64,000 bases of DNA from Promicromonospora thailandica (GTDB lineage: Bacteria; Actinomycetota; Actinomycetes; Actinomycetales; Cellulomonadaceae): assembly GCF_024171955.1 (NCBI RefSeq), contig NZ_JAMTCS010000013.1:1-64000 (forward strand), read 5' to 3'. The notes below the pieces were generated by a model. It ran no database searches. It had not been told where the DNA came from and was given only the letters and a program-made list of their open reading frames with translations. Both the position numbers and the translations under genes were made by a program. The stretch's first letter is position 1, and each line of letters opens with the position of its first letter. Shown here one piece after another: positions 41,169-49,375 of this stretch.

Positions 41169-41878
41169 CCGGCACCTCGGCCGTCGAGGACGCGTTCGCG
41201 GCGGTCAGCAAGTCCCAGCTGGCCTACCGGTCCCTGCGCGACCGGATCGCCCGCCGCGAGCTGAGCCCGGGCTACCGCCTGGTGCTGCAGAGCATCGCCG
41301 ACGAGCTCGAGATGAGCGTGGTGCCCGTGCGCGAGGCCATCCGGCGGCTGGAGGCCGAGGGCCTGGTCACCTACGAGCGCAACGTCGGCGCGCGGGTCGC
41401 CATGATCGACGAGCACGGCTACGTCGACGCCATGCAGGCCCTCGGCGTCGTCGAGGGCGCGGCCACCGGGCTCTCCGCCCCCGCCGTCTCGGCGGCGGAC
41501 CTGGGCCGCGCCCGCGAGGTGAACGGCCAGCTCCGCGCCCTGCTCGACCATTTCGACCCGCACGCCTTCACCGCGCTGAACCAGCGGTTCCACTCGGTGC
41601 TGTTCGAGTCGTGCCCCAACGGCCTGCTGCTCGACATGGTGCACCGCGGCTGGGCGCAGCTCTCCGGGCTGCGCGACTCCACGTTCGCGTTCGTACCCGG
41701 CCGGGCCCACGCCTCGGTGGCCGAGCACGACCACATCCTCGACCTCATCGCCCGCGGGGCCGACCCGCTCGAGATCGAGATCGCCGCGCGCGACCACCGC
41801 TGGGCGACCATGCAGGCCTTCCTCGACGCCCGCGCCGACCGCGCCGGCCGACCCGCCCGACCCACGGAGACACTGTGA
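41165..41878 (+). CDS. GntR-family (FCD) transcriptional regulator
   Basis: This 237-residue protein has an N-terminal GntR winged helix (LAYRSLRDRIARRELSPGYR, IADELEMSVVPVREAIRRLE, AEGLVTYERNVGARVA) and an FCD-type helical effector domain. Histidines in NQRFHSVLF, VAEHDHILDLI and AARDHRW probably form the metal/acid-binding site. It is translationally coupled (GTGA) to the FAH-RraA gene and to hpaE, so it is the likely pathway-specific regulator, responding to an aromatic acid intermediate. Candidate sites are in the 39580-39652 region. Confidence 0.9.
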   Translation: MTGTSAVEDAFAAVSKSQLAYRSLRDRIARRELSPGYRLVLQSIADELEMSVVPVREAIRRLEAEGLVTYERNVGARVAMIDEHGYVDAMQALGVVEGAATGLSAPAVSAADLGRAREVNGQLRALLDHFDPHAFTALNQRFHSVLFESCPNGLLLDMVHRGWAQLSGLRDSTFAFVPGRAHASVAEHDHILDLIARGADPLEIEIAARDHRWATMQAFLDARADRAGRPARPTETL

Positions 41879-43380
41879 CCCAGCCGACCCGATCTCTGCC
41901 CGCCGACCTGCCCGAGCGCATCCGGCACTACATCGGCGGTGCGTTCGCCGACTCGGCCGACGGCGCCACGTTCGACGTGCTCGACCCCGTGACCGACGAG
42001 GTCTACGCGCAGGCCGCCGCCGGCAAGGCCGCCGACGTCGACCGCGCCGTCGCCGCCGCGCGGAAGGCCTTCACCGACGGTCCGTGGCCCCGCATGCTGC
42101 CGCGCGAGCGCTCGCGGGTGCTGCACCGGATCGCGGACCTCGTCGAGTCCCGCGACGCGCGGCTGGCCGAGCTGGAGAGCTTCGACTCGGGCCTGCCCAT
42201 CACGCAGGCGCTCGGCCAGGCGCGCCGGGCCGCGGAGAACTTCCGGTTCTTCGCCGACCTGGTGGTCGCCCAGACCGACGACGCCTTCAAGGTGCCCGGG
42301 CGGCAGCTCAACTACGTCAACCGCAAGCCGATCGGCGTGGCGGGCCTGATCACGCCCTGGAACACGCCGTTCATGCTCGAGTCGTGGAAGCTCGCGCCGG
42401 CGCTGGCCACGGGCAACACGGTGGTGCTCAAGCCCGCGGAGTTCACGCCGCTGTCGGCGTCGCTGTGGGCGGGCATCTTCGAGGAGGCCGGCCTGCCCGA
42501 GGGCGTGTTCAACCTGGTCAACGGACTGGGGGAGGAGGCGGGCGACGCCCTGGTGAAGCACCCCGACGTGCCGCTCATCTCCTTCACCGGCGAGAGTGCC
42601 ACGGGGCAGCTCATCTTCGCCAACGCCGCACCGCACCTCAAGGGCCTGTCGATGGAGCTGGGCGGCAAGTCGCCCGCGATCGTCTTCGCCGACGCCGACC
42701 TGGAGGCCGCGATCGACGCGACGATCTTCGGCGTCTTCTCGCTCAACGGCGAACGCTGCACCGCGGGCAGCCGCATCCTGGTCGAGCGCGCCGTCTACGA
42801 CGAGTTCGTCGAGCGCTACGCGACACAGGCCGCGCGCGTCCGGGTCGGCTACCCGCACGACCCCGCCACCGAGGTGGGCGCGCTCGTGCACCCCGAGCAC
42901 CTCGCCAAGGTCCTGGAGTACGTCGAGCTCGGCAAGGGGGAGGGCCGCCTGGTCGCGGGCGGCGGGCGCCCCGAGGGCTTCAGGACCGGCAACTTCGTGG
43001 CGCCGACCGTGTTCGCGGACGTGCCGCGCGACGCCCGGATCTTCCAGGAGGAGATCTTCGGGCCGGTGGTCGCGATCACCCCGTTCGACACCGAGGCCGA
43101 GGCGCTCGAGCTGGCCAACGGCGTGAAGTACGGTCTGGCGGCCTACGTCTGGACCAACGACCTGCGGCGCGCGCACACCTTCTCCCAGTCGGTCGAGGCC
43201 GGCATGGTCTGGCTCAACTCGAACAACGTGCGCGACCTGCGCACCCCGTTCGGCGGCGTCAAGGCCTCGGGGCTCGGCCACGAGGGCGGGTACCGCTCGA
43301 TCGACTTCTACACGCACCAGCAGGCGGTGCACGTGACGCTCGGCGCCGCCCACAACCCGACGTTCGGCAAGGGGGCCTGA
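41875..43380 (+). CDS. hpaE: 5-carboxymethyl-2-hydroxymuconate semialdehyde dehydrogenase
   Basis: This 501-residue aldehyde dehydrogenase has all catalytic residues: N163 (TPWNTP), K186 (VVLKPAEF), E261 (SMELGGKSP) and C295 (LNGERCTAGSR). The length and the NSNNVRDLRTPFGGVKASGL ending fit the HpaE/HpcC group. The reaction is NAD-dependent oxidation of the ring-cleavage semialdehyde (CHMS) made by HpaD. GTG 41875 overlaps the gntR stop. hpaD follows after 4 bases, so flux enzymes are made together. The assignment rests on family plus operon context. Confidence 0.88.
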   Translation: MTQPTRSLPADLPERIRHYIGGAFADSADGATFDVLDPVTDEVYAQAAAGKAADVDRAVAAARKAFTDGPWPRMLPRERSRVLHRIADLVESRDARLAELESFDSGLPITQALGQARRAAENFRFFADLVVAQTDDAFKVPGRQLNYVNRKPIGVAGLITPWNTPFMLESWKLAPALATGNTVVLKPAEFTPLSASLWAGIFEEAGLPEGVFNLVNGLGEEAGDALVKHPDVPLISFTGESATGQLIFANAAPHLKGLSMELGGKSPAIVFADADLEAAIDATIFGVFSLNGERCTAGSRILVERAVYDEFVERYATQAARVRVGYPHDPATEVGALVHPEHLAKVLEYVELGKGEGRLVAGGGRPEGFRTGNFVAPTVFADVPRDARIFQEEIFGPVVAITPFDTEAEALELANGVKYGLAAYVWTNDLRRAHTFSQSVEAGMVWLNSNNVRDLRTPFGGVKASGLGHEGGYRSIDFYTHQQAVHVTLGAAHNPTFGKGA

Positions 43381-43384
43381 CGCG

Positions 43385-44476
43385 ATGTCCATTCCTACGC
43401 CCACGGCGCCCCCGCCCGACATCGTGCGGTGTGCCTACCTCGACCTCGTGGTGACCGACCTGGCCGCGTCGCGCGACTTCTACGTGGACGTGCTCGGGCT
43501 GGTCGTCACGTACGAGGACGCCGAGGCCGTCTACCTGCGCAGCCTCGAGGAGTTCATCCACCACAACCTGGTGCTGCGCAAGGGTCCGGTGGCCGCGGCC
43601 GCCGCGTTCGCCTACCGGGTGCGCTCGCCCGAGGAGCTCGACCGGGCCGTGGCGTTCTACCGCGAGCTCGGCTGCCGGGTGGAGCGGCGGGCCGAGGGCT
43701 TCACGCGCGGCGTGGGCGACTCGGTGCGTGTGACCGACCCGCTCGGCTTCCCGTACGAGTTCTTCTACGACGTCGAGCACGTCGAGCGCCTGGCCTGGCG
43801 GTACGACCTGCACACCCCTGGCGCACTGGTGCGCCTGGACCACTTCAACCAGGTCACGCCCGACGTGCCGCGCGCCGTGCGGTACATGGAGGACCTCGGC
43901 TTCCGGGTCACGGAGGACATCCAGGACGCCGAGGGCACCACCTACGCCGCGTGGATGCGCCGCAAGCCGACGGTGCACGACACGGCGATGACCGGCGGCG
44001 ACGGGCCACGCCTGCACCACGTCGCGTTCGCCACGCACGAGAAGCACAACATCATCGCCATCTGCGACAAGCTCGGCGCCCTGCGGCAGAGCGACCGCAT
44101 CGAGCGCGGCCCGGGCCGGCACGGCGTGTCCAACGCCTTCTACCTGTACCTGCGCGACCCCGACGGCCACCGCGTGGAGATCTACACGCAGGACTACTGG
44201 ACGGGCGACCCGGACAACCCCGTGGTCACCTGGGACGTGCACGACAACCAGCGGCGCGACTGGTGGGGCAACCCCGTGGTGCCGTCCTGGTACACGGAGG
44301 CCTCGCCCGTGCTGGACCTCGACGGCAACCCGCAGCCCGTCGTCGCGCGCACCGACACCTCGGAGATGGCGGTGACCATCGGCGCCGACGGGTTCTCCTA
44401 CACCCGCCCCGAGGACGACGAGGACGCGCTGCCCTCGTGGAAGCAGGGCGAGTACAAGCTGGGGCACCAGCTGTGA
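43385..44476 (+). CDS. hpaD: 3,4-dihydroxyphenylacetate (homoprotocatechuate) 2,3-dioxygenase
   Basis: This 363-residue type I extradiol dioxygenase has two VOC repeats. Metal ligands H153 (LDHFNQ), H212 (LHHVAF) and E265 (VEIYTQ), and second-sphere N155, W190, H198 and Y255, match the Brevibacterium fuscum HPCD residues H155, H214, E267, N157, W192, H200 and Y257 with a constant offset of two. This makes the function secure: ring cleavage of homoprotocatechuate to CHMS with O2. Sequence alone does not tell Fe from Mn; close actinobacterial homologues use either. Confidence 0.93.
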   Translation: MSIPTPTAPPPDIVRCAYLDLVVTDLAASRDFYVDVLGLVVTYEDAEAVYLRSLEEFIHHNLVLRKGPVAAAAAFAYRVRSPEELDRAVAFYRELGCRVERRAEGFTRGVGDSVRVTDPLGFPYEFFYDVEHVERLAWRYDLHTPGALVRLDHFNQVTPDVPRAVRYMEDLGFRVTEDIQDAEGTTYAAWMRRKPTVHDTAMTGGDGPRLHHVAFATHEKHNIIAICDKLGALRQSDRIERGPGRHGVSNAFYLYLRDPDGHRVEIYTQDYWTGDPDNPVVTWDVHDNQRRDWWGNPVVPSWYTEASPVLDLDGNPQPVVARTDTSEMAVTIGADGFSYTRPEDDEDALPSWKQGEYKLGHQL

Positions 44477-45273
44477 CGGCCGGGCGCACGCTGGACGACG
44501 CCGCGGTCACCGCGATCGCCGACGAGCTCGCGCGGGCCGAGGCGGACCGCACCACGGTGCCGCTGCTCACCGCCCGCCACCCGGGCATGACGGTCGAGGA
44601 CGCCTACGCCGTGCAGAACACGTGGCGCCGCCGGGGCATCGAGGCCGGGCGGCGGCCCGTGGGCCGCAAGATCGGCCTCACCTCAAAGGTGATGCAGGCG
44701 GCCACCGGTATCACCGAGCCCGACTACGGCGCGATCTTCGCCGACATGGTGGTCGAGAACGGCACGGTCGTCGAGCACGCGCGGTTCTCGAACGTGCGGG
44801 TCGAGGTCGAGCTGGCCTTCGTGCTGCGCGACCGCCTCACCGGCCCGCACGCCACGGTGTTCGACGTGCTGCGCGCCACCGAGTACGTGGTGCCCGCGCT
44901 GGAGATCCTGTCGTCCCGGATCGAGATGCCCGGCCGCACCATCGTCGACACCATCAGCGACAACGCCGCCATGGGCGCCATGGTCCACGGCGGGCGGCCC
45001 GTCGCCCCCGACGCCGTGGACCTGCGCTGGGTCTCCGCGCTCCTGCACCGCAACGAGACCGTCGAGGAGTCCGGGGTCGCGGCGGCGGTGCTGGGCCACC
45101 CCGCGGCCGGCGTCGCGTGGCTCGCGAACAAGCTCGCGCAGCACGGCGACGCGCTCGAGCCGGGCGAGATCGTCCTGGCGGGCTCGTTCACCCGCCCGGT
45201 CTGGATCGAGCCCGGCGACACCGTGCTGGCCGACTACCGAGAGCTGGGGACCGTCTCGTGCCGCTTCGTGTGA
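44473..45273 (+). CDS. hpaH: 2-oxo-hept-4-ene-1,7-dioate hydratase
   Basis: This 266-residue protein is of the FAH-like hydratase family (MhpD/HpaH). It has RPVGRKIGLTSKVMQAATGI, metal-site acidic residues E111, E113 (RVEVELAFVL) and E144 (PALEILSSRI), and NAAMGAMVHGGRP. Length and spacing fit HpaH. It adds water to 2-oxohept-ene-dioate to give 4-hydroxy-2-oxoheptanedioate, the HpaI substrate. GTG 44473 overlaps the hpaD stop and its own stop overlaps the hpaI start, so expression is strictly coupled. Confidence 0.9.
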   Translation: MTAGRTLDDAAVTAIADELARAEADRTTVPLLTARHPGMTVEDAYAVQNTWRRRGIEAGRRPVGRKIGLTSKVMQAATGITEPDYGAIFADMVVENGTVVEHARFSNVRVEVELAFVLRDRLTGPHATVFDVLRATEYVVPALEILSSRIEMPGRTIVDTISDNAAMGAMVHGGRPVAPDAVDLRWVSALLHRNETVEESGVAAAVLGHPAAGVAWLANKLAQHGDALEPGEIVLAGSFTRPVWIEPGDTVLADYRELGTVSCRFV

Positions 45274-46049
45274 CCCTCCCGCCCACCTTCCGCGACCGGA
45301 TCGCCGCGGCCGACCGGCCGCAGGCCGGCATGTGGGTCTGCACCGGCAGCCCGGCGGTCGCCGAGATCTGCGCCGGGGCGGGCCTCGACTGGCTGCTGAT
45401 CGACGCCGAGCACTCGCCGATCGGCCTGGAGTCGACGACGGCGCTGCTCCGGGCCGTCGCGCCGTACCCGGTCACACCCGTGGTGCGCGCGCCGTCGGAC
45501 GACGTCGTGGTGCTCAAGCAGCTGCTCGACCTCGGCGCGCAGAACGTGCTCGTGCCCATGGTCGACACCGCGGAGCAGGCCGCCGCCGTCGTGCGCGCCG
45601 TGCGGTACCCGCCGCGGGGCGTGCGGGGTGTGGGCAGCGCGCTGTCCCGCGGCGCCCGGTGGAACCGCGTCGAGGGCTACATGCGCGACGCCGACCGGTA
45701 CGTCTCCCTGTTCGTGCAGGTCGAGTCCGCGGCTGCGGTCGAGAACGCCGCGGAGATCGCGGCCGTCGACGGCGTGGACGGCGTCTTCGTGGGGCCGTCC
45801 GACCTCGCGGCGTCGATGGGCCTGCTCGGGCAGCAGACGCATCCGGACGTCGTGGCCGCGGTGCGGCGCGCGTTCGAGGCCGTCCGGGCCGCGGGCAAGC
45901 CGGTGGGCGTCAACGCCTTCGACCCCGAGGCCGCGCGGGCCTACCTGGAGGCCGGGGCATCGTTCGTGCTGGTCGGCGCCGACGTCGCCCTGCTCGCCCG
46001 GGGCTCGGAGGAGCTGGCCGACCGCTGGGCCGGGCCCGCGGGGGAGTGA
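45270..46049 (+). CDS. hpaI: 4-hydroxy-2-oxoheptane-1,7-dioate aldolase
   Basis: This 259-residue HpcH/HpaI-type class II pyruvate aldolase shows D45, H48 (LLIDAEHSP), R73 (VVRAPS), E152 (FVQVESAAAV) and D178 (VGPSDLAAS), which correspond to E. coli HpaI D42, H45, R70, E149 and D175 with a constant offset of three. It cleaves the substrate to pyruvate and succinate semialdehyde. I choose GTG 45270 (overlap GTGA, protein starting MTLPPTFRDRI) instead of GTG 45258, since homologues start at this point. It is the last gene of the operon; a succinate semialdehyde dehydrogenase is not present nearby. Confidence 0.92.
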   Translation: MTLPPTFRDRIAAADRPQAGMWVCTGSPAVAEICAGAGLDWLLIDAEHSPIGLESTTALLRAVAPYPVTPVVRAPSDDVVVLKQLLDLGAQNVLVPMVDTAEQAAAVVRAVRYPPRGVRGVGSALSRGARWNRVEGYMRDADRYVSLFVQVESAAAVENAAEIAAVDGVDGVFVGPSDLAASMGLLGQQTHPDVVAAVRRAFEAVRAAGKPVGVNAFDPEAARAYLEAGASFVLVGADVALLARGSEELADRWAGPAGE

Positions 46050-46052
46050 CTC

Positions 46053-46607
46053 CTACGCCCGCGTCAGCGCGAGCAGCCGGTCCCGGAGGCGTTCCAGCTC
46101 CTGCGGCTCCGGCTCCATGCCCCACACGGGCTGCGCGCTGACGCCGTCCGCCGCCGCCAGCACGAGCGACAGCACGTCCTCGGGCAGGCCGTCCGCCCGC
46201 AGGTCCGCCTGCCAGCGCAGGGCGTCGGCCCGGGCCAGGTCGGCGACCGCCGCCACGGTCGACAGGTGCGCGACGAGCACCAGCGCGTCCCGCGTCGCCG
46301 CGGCGTCCAGGGCCTCGTGCACCGACACGCGCACGTACGCCCGCATCAGCCGTCCCGGTTCCGTGTCCGCCGGGTCGACCGCGGCCTCCACGGCCGCCCG
46401 GAACCGCTCCAGCCACTCGCGGGCCAGCGCCAGGAGCAGCTCCTGCTTGCTCGCGAAGTGGTAGAGCAGGCCGCCCTTGGACACGCCCGCGCGGCGCGCG
46501 ACGTCGTCGAGCGTGGCCGAGACGCCCCGCTCGCGGACCACCTGCGCCGCCGCGTCCAGCAGCGCGGTCCGCGTCTGCTCCGGGTCCCTGCCCGCCGTCC
46601 GGCCCAC
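46053..46607 (-). CDS. TetR-family repressor of the adjacent exporter
   Basis: This 184-residue regulator has the HTH TRTALLDAAAQVVRERGVSA, ATLDDVARRAGVSKGGLLYH and FASKQELLLALAREWLERF, and a helical ligand-binding C-terminus. GTG 46607 is selected because GAGGAGG lies just before it; the in-frame GTG at 46637 has no such site. It is divergent from a DHA2 exporter, with a palindrome overlapping the exporter -10, the classical arrangement for local repression and drug-induced release. It ends four bases from the convergent hpaI gene. Confidence 0.9.
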   Translation of the reverse strand: MGRTAGRDPEQTRTALLDAAAQVVRERGVSATLDDVARRAGVSKGGLLYHFASKQELLLALAREWLERFRAAVEAAVDPADTEPGRLMRAYVRVSVHEALDAAATRDALVLVAHLSTVAAVADLARADALRWQADLRADGLPEDVLSLVLAAADGVSAQPVWGMEPEPQELERLRDRLLALTRA

Positions 46608-46657
46608 GTACCCCTCCTCGTCGCATCGTGACGGCACGCACTCTAGCCGCCCACCAA

Positions 46658-46681
46658 ACTGTACCGGCTGGACGGTATAGT
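46658..46681 (+). promoter_or_regulatory. TetR operator overlapping the exporter promoter
   Basis: ACTGTACCG (46658-46666) and CGGTATAGT (46673-46681) form a 9-base dyad with one mismatch and a 6-base spacer. The right arm contains the -10 hexamer TATAGT (46676-46681), and the exporter GTG starts seven bases later, so the mRNA is probably leaderless. Repressor bound here would block the promoter directly. Confidence 0.65.
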
Positions 46682-46687
46682 TGCCGG

Positions 46688-48235
46688 GTGACCGTCTCCC
46701 CGCCCGCCCTCTCCACCCGCCGTCGCTGGGCCGCCCTCGCCGTCCTGGTGCTGGCCGTCGGCCTGCTCGCCATCGACGGCACCGTGCTGTACCTCGCCGT
46801 CCCGTCGCTCACCCGCGACCTCGAACCCACGGCGACCCAGGTGCTGTGGATCGGGGACATCTACTCGCTGGCGATCGCCGGCCTGCTCGTCACGATGGGC
46901 ACCCTCGCCGACCGGGTCGGGCGCAAGCGCCTCCTCCTGGTCGGCGCGACGGCGTTCGGCGCGGCCTCCGCCCTCGCGGCCTTCTCGCCCGACGCCGAGA
47001 CCCTCGTCGCCGCCCGCCTGCTGCTCGGCGTCGCGGGCGCCACGATCATGCCCTCCACGCTCTCGCTCATCCGCACCCTGTTCCCCGACGCCCGCGAGCG
47101 CAGCCGCGCCATCGCGGTCTGGTCGGCGGCCGCGGGCGGCGGCGCGGCCATCGGCCCCCTGGTCGGTGGCCTGCTGCTCGAGCACTTCTGGTGGGGGTCC
47201 GTCTTCCTGGTCAACGTGCCCGTCGTCATCGTGCTCGTGGGGGCCGGCGCCGTGCTCCTGCCCGAGGCCAAGGACCCCGCCCCGGGCCGCCTCGACCTGC
47301 TGTCCGTGCTGCTGTCGTTCGCCGCCGTCATGCCGCTCGTCTGGGCGATCAAGCACGCGGCCTCGGCCGGCGTCGACCTGCCCGCGGCCGGCGCGCTGGC
47401 GCTCGCGGTGGGTGCCGGCGTCTGGTTCGTGCGGCGGCAGGGCCGGCTCCTGGCGGACGGCCGCGGCCCGCTGCTCGACGTCGGCCTGTTCAAGGTCCCG
47501 GCGTTCAGCGGCGCCGTGACCGCGAACCTCATCGCGATCTTCGCACTGACCGGCATGCTGTTCTTCTTCTCCCAGTACCTCCAGCTCGTGCGGGGCTTCT
47601 CGCCGCTGGTCGCGGGCCTCGCCGAGCTGCCCGCGACCGTCGCCTCGATCGCGGTGGTCGCGGTCGTGGGCTGGTCGGTGGCCCGGTTCGGCCGCGGCGA
47701 CGCGATCGCCCTCGGCCTGGGGGTCACGGCCCTCGGTACGGTGGCCATCGCGCTGGCCGAGGGCGCCGACCACTACGCCTGGCTCGCCCTGGCCCTGGTG
47801 CCCGCGGGGCTGGGCGTGGGCCTCGCGATGACGCTCACCACGGACGCCGTCGTCTCGGCCGTGCCGCCCACGAAGGCCGGCGGCGCCTCGGCCATCTCCG
47901 AGACGGCGTACGAGCTCGGCGTCGCGCTCGGCGTGGCCGTGCTCGGCTCGCTGGTCACGCTCGGCTACCAGGCCCGCGTGGCGCTCCCCGCGGGCCTGCC
48001 CGACGACGTGCGCGCCGGGGCCGGGGACTCGCTCGCCGCCGCGGTGGCGCTCGCGGGCGACCGGCCCGACGTGGTGGACGCGGCCCGGGAGGCGTTCGTG
48101 GGGGCGCTGCAGACGGCGTGCGTCGTGGCGGCGGTGCTGACGGCGGTGGCGGCCGTCGTCGCGTGGCGGCTGATCCCGAACGAGGGGCTCAGCGCCCGAG
48201 GCGCGGCGCCCAGGAGTCCTCGCGCACGTCGATGA
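46688..48235 (+). CDS. DHA2-type MFS multidrug exporter (EmrB/QacA-like, 14 TM)
   Basis: This 515-residue drug:H+ antiporter has helix 1 motif AVGLLAIDGTVLYLAVPSLT, motif A GTLADRVGRKRLLLVGA, motif B-like ARLLLGVAGATIMPSTLSLI and motif C-like AAGGGAAIGPLVGGLL. The length and about 14 hydrophobic segments place it in the QacA/EmrB subgroup, which exports toxic cations or antibiotics. GTG 46688 is immediately downstream of the -10. Regulation by the divergent TetR protein is strongly suggested. Its 3' end overlaps the convergent zinc-protein gene by 47 bases. Confidence 0.9.
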   Translation: MTVSPPALSTRRRWAALAVLVLAVGLLAIDGTVLYLAVPSLTRDLEPTATQVLWIGDIYSLAIAGLLVTMGTLADRVGRKRLLLVGATAFGAASALAAFSPDAETLVAARLLLGVAGATIMPSTLSLIRTLFPDARERSRAIAVWSAAAGGGAAIGPLVGGLLLEHFWWGSVFLVNVPVVIVLVGAGAVLLPEAKDPAPGRLDLLSVLLSFAAVMPLVWAIKHAASAGVDLPAAGALALAVGAGVWFVRRQGRLLADGRGPLLDVGLFKVPAFSGAVTANLIAIFALTGMLFFFSQYLQLVRGFSPLVAGLAELPATVASIAVVAVVGWSVARFGRGDAIALGLGVTALGTVAIALAEGADHYAWLALALVPAGLGVGLAMTLTTDAVVSAVPPTKAGGASAISETAYELGVALGVAVLGSLVTLGYQARVALPAGLPDDVRAGAGDSLAAAVALAGDRPDVVDAAREAFVGALQTACVVAAVLTAVAAVVAWRLIPNEGLSARGAAPRSPRARR

Positions 48236-48479
48236 ACGCGCGGGTGCAGCGGTCGCACGCGTCGAGGTGCAGCTCGACGCGGCGGCCGCGGCTCGGCCGC
48301 AGCGTCCCCGCGACGTAGTCGTGCAGCGCCGCGCGGGTGCGGCGGCAGTCGGGCCCGGTCGCGGGCCGGGCACGGGGCGGCGGCCCGGCAGGGGCGGTGC
48401 CCGGGAGGTCGGCCAGGGCCGCGCGCAGCGCGGCGACGTCGGCCCGGCGAGCGGTCCGCGCGCTGCTCGTGATCGTCAC
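48189..48479 (-). CDS. Small zinc-finger anti-sigma-like protein (ZAS)
   Basis: This 96-residue protein has a ZAS-type zinc motif: C45, then H71-LDA-C75-DR-C78 (HxxxCxxC). From C45 onward 29 of 46 residues are identical to the zinc domain of the sigma/anti-sigma fusion at 55178-56989, and its N-terminal RRADVAALRAALADL matches RQADVAMLRAALADL of that protein. The sigma region 4 between these blocks is missing and replaced by a Pro-rich linker; there is no membrane segment. It may titrate or inhibit the related sigma domain. GTG 48479 is the start; the C-terminus overlaps the exporter gene. Confidence 0.75.
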   Translation of the reverse strand: MTITSSARTARRADVAALRAALADLPGTAPAGPPPRARPATGPDCRRTRAALHDYVAGTLRPSRGRRVELHLDACDRCTRAFIDVREDSWAPRLGR

Positions 48480-48657
48480 GCGGTCCCGCCCCTCTCCATG
48501 CCGTGGTTCACCCGCGGAGCAAGGGTTCCACATGTGCCGGGGGTCGCGGAACGTGCGCGTGATACGCGGCCGTGTCGGCCGGACGATGTCCCGATCTGTG
48601 GGGTGGTGGTCCGTCCGAACGGTGGGCGGGGCACAGGACCGGGGGGACGGTGGACCT

Positions 48658-49344
48658 ATGAGCGAGCCACTGACCGCACCACCGACCGCACCGTCGGGCG
48701 AGTGCTTCGACCGCACCATCGCCGGGATCGCCGTCCCGGACACCGACCTCGTCCGCGCCGCGACCGCCCTGGTGCGGGAGGCCGCCGACGACACCGTGTT
48801 CCACCACTCCCGCCGCGTCTACCTCTGGGGCATGCTCCAGCTCGCCGCGCAGGGCCGGACGGCGGACCCCGAGCTGGCCTACGTCGGCGCCATGTTCCAC
48901 GACCTCGGCCTCACCCCGGCATACCGCACGAGCGACCGCCGGTTCGAGATCGACGGCGCGGAGGCCGCCTACGGGTTCCTGCGCGACCACGGGCGGTCCC
49001 CGGAGGACGCGCGTGCGGCGTGGCTCGCCGTCGCCCTGCACACGACGCCGGAGGTGCCGCACCACCTGGCCCCCGAGGTCACCGTGGTGACGCTCGGCGT
49101 GGAGACCGACGTGCTCGGCCTGCGCCTCGACCGGATCGAGCCCGGTCCGCGCGCCGAGGTGCTGGCCGCGCACCCGCGGCCGGACTTCAAGAACCGCATC
49201 CTGCGGGCGTTCTACGAGGGCATGGCCTCGCGCCCCGCGACCACGTTCGGCACGATGAACGATGACGTGCTGGCCCACTTCGACCCCGCCTTCCGGCGGG
49301 TGGACTTCGTACGTGTGATCCAGGAGAACGCCTGGCCCGAGTGA
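48658..49344 (+). CDS. HD-domain phosphohydrolase-like protein
   Basis: This 228-residue HD-superfamily protein shows DTVFHHSRRVYLWGML (first His), YVGAMFHDLGLTP (the HD pair H81/D82) and WLAVALHTTPEVPHHLAPEV (later His residues). The arrangement resembles the cyanamide-hydratase-like HD group more than (p)ppGpp or dGTP hydrolases. The substrate is unknown. The ATG has a GGGGGGACGG purine-rich stretch upstream. The following regulator gene starts 32 bases on, so both may be cotranscribed. Confidence 0.82.
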   Translation: MSEPLTAPPTAPSGECFDRTIAGIAVPDTDLVRAATALVREAADDTVFHHSRRVYLWGMLQLAAQGRTADPELAYVGAMFHDLGLTPAYRTSDRRFEIDGAEAAYGFLRDHGRSPEDARAAWLAVALHTTPEVPHHLAPEVTVVTLGVETDVLGLRLDRIEPGPRAEVLAAHPRPDFKNRILRAFYEGMASRPATTFGTMNDDVLAHFDPAFRRVDFVRVIQENAWPE

Positions 49345-49375
49345 CGGGCCGGGACGGCAGGACAGGAGGGTGCCG

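Noticed and set aside
41419-43422. 667-codon open frame antisense to hpaE
   Set aside because: The translation is low-complexity and Val/Arg/His-rich without recognisable domains, and hpaE carries all catalytic residues on the other strand.
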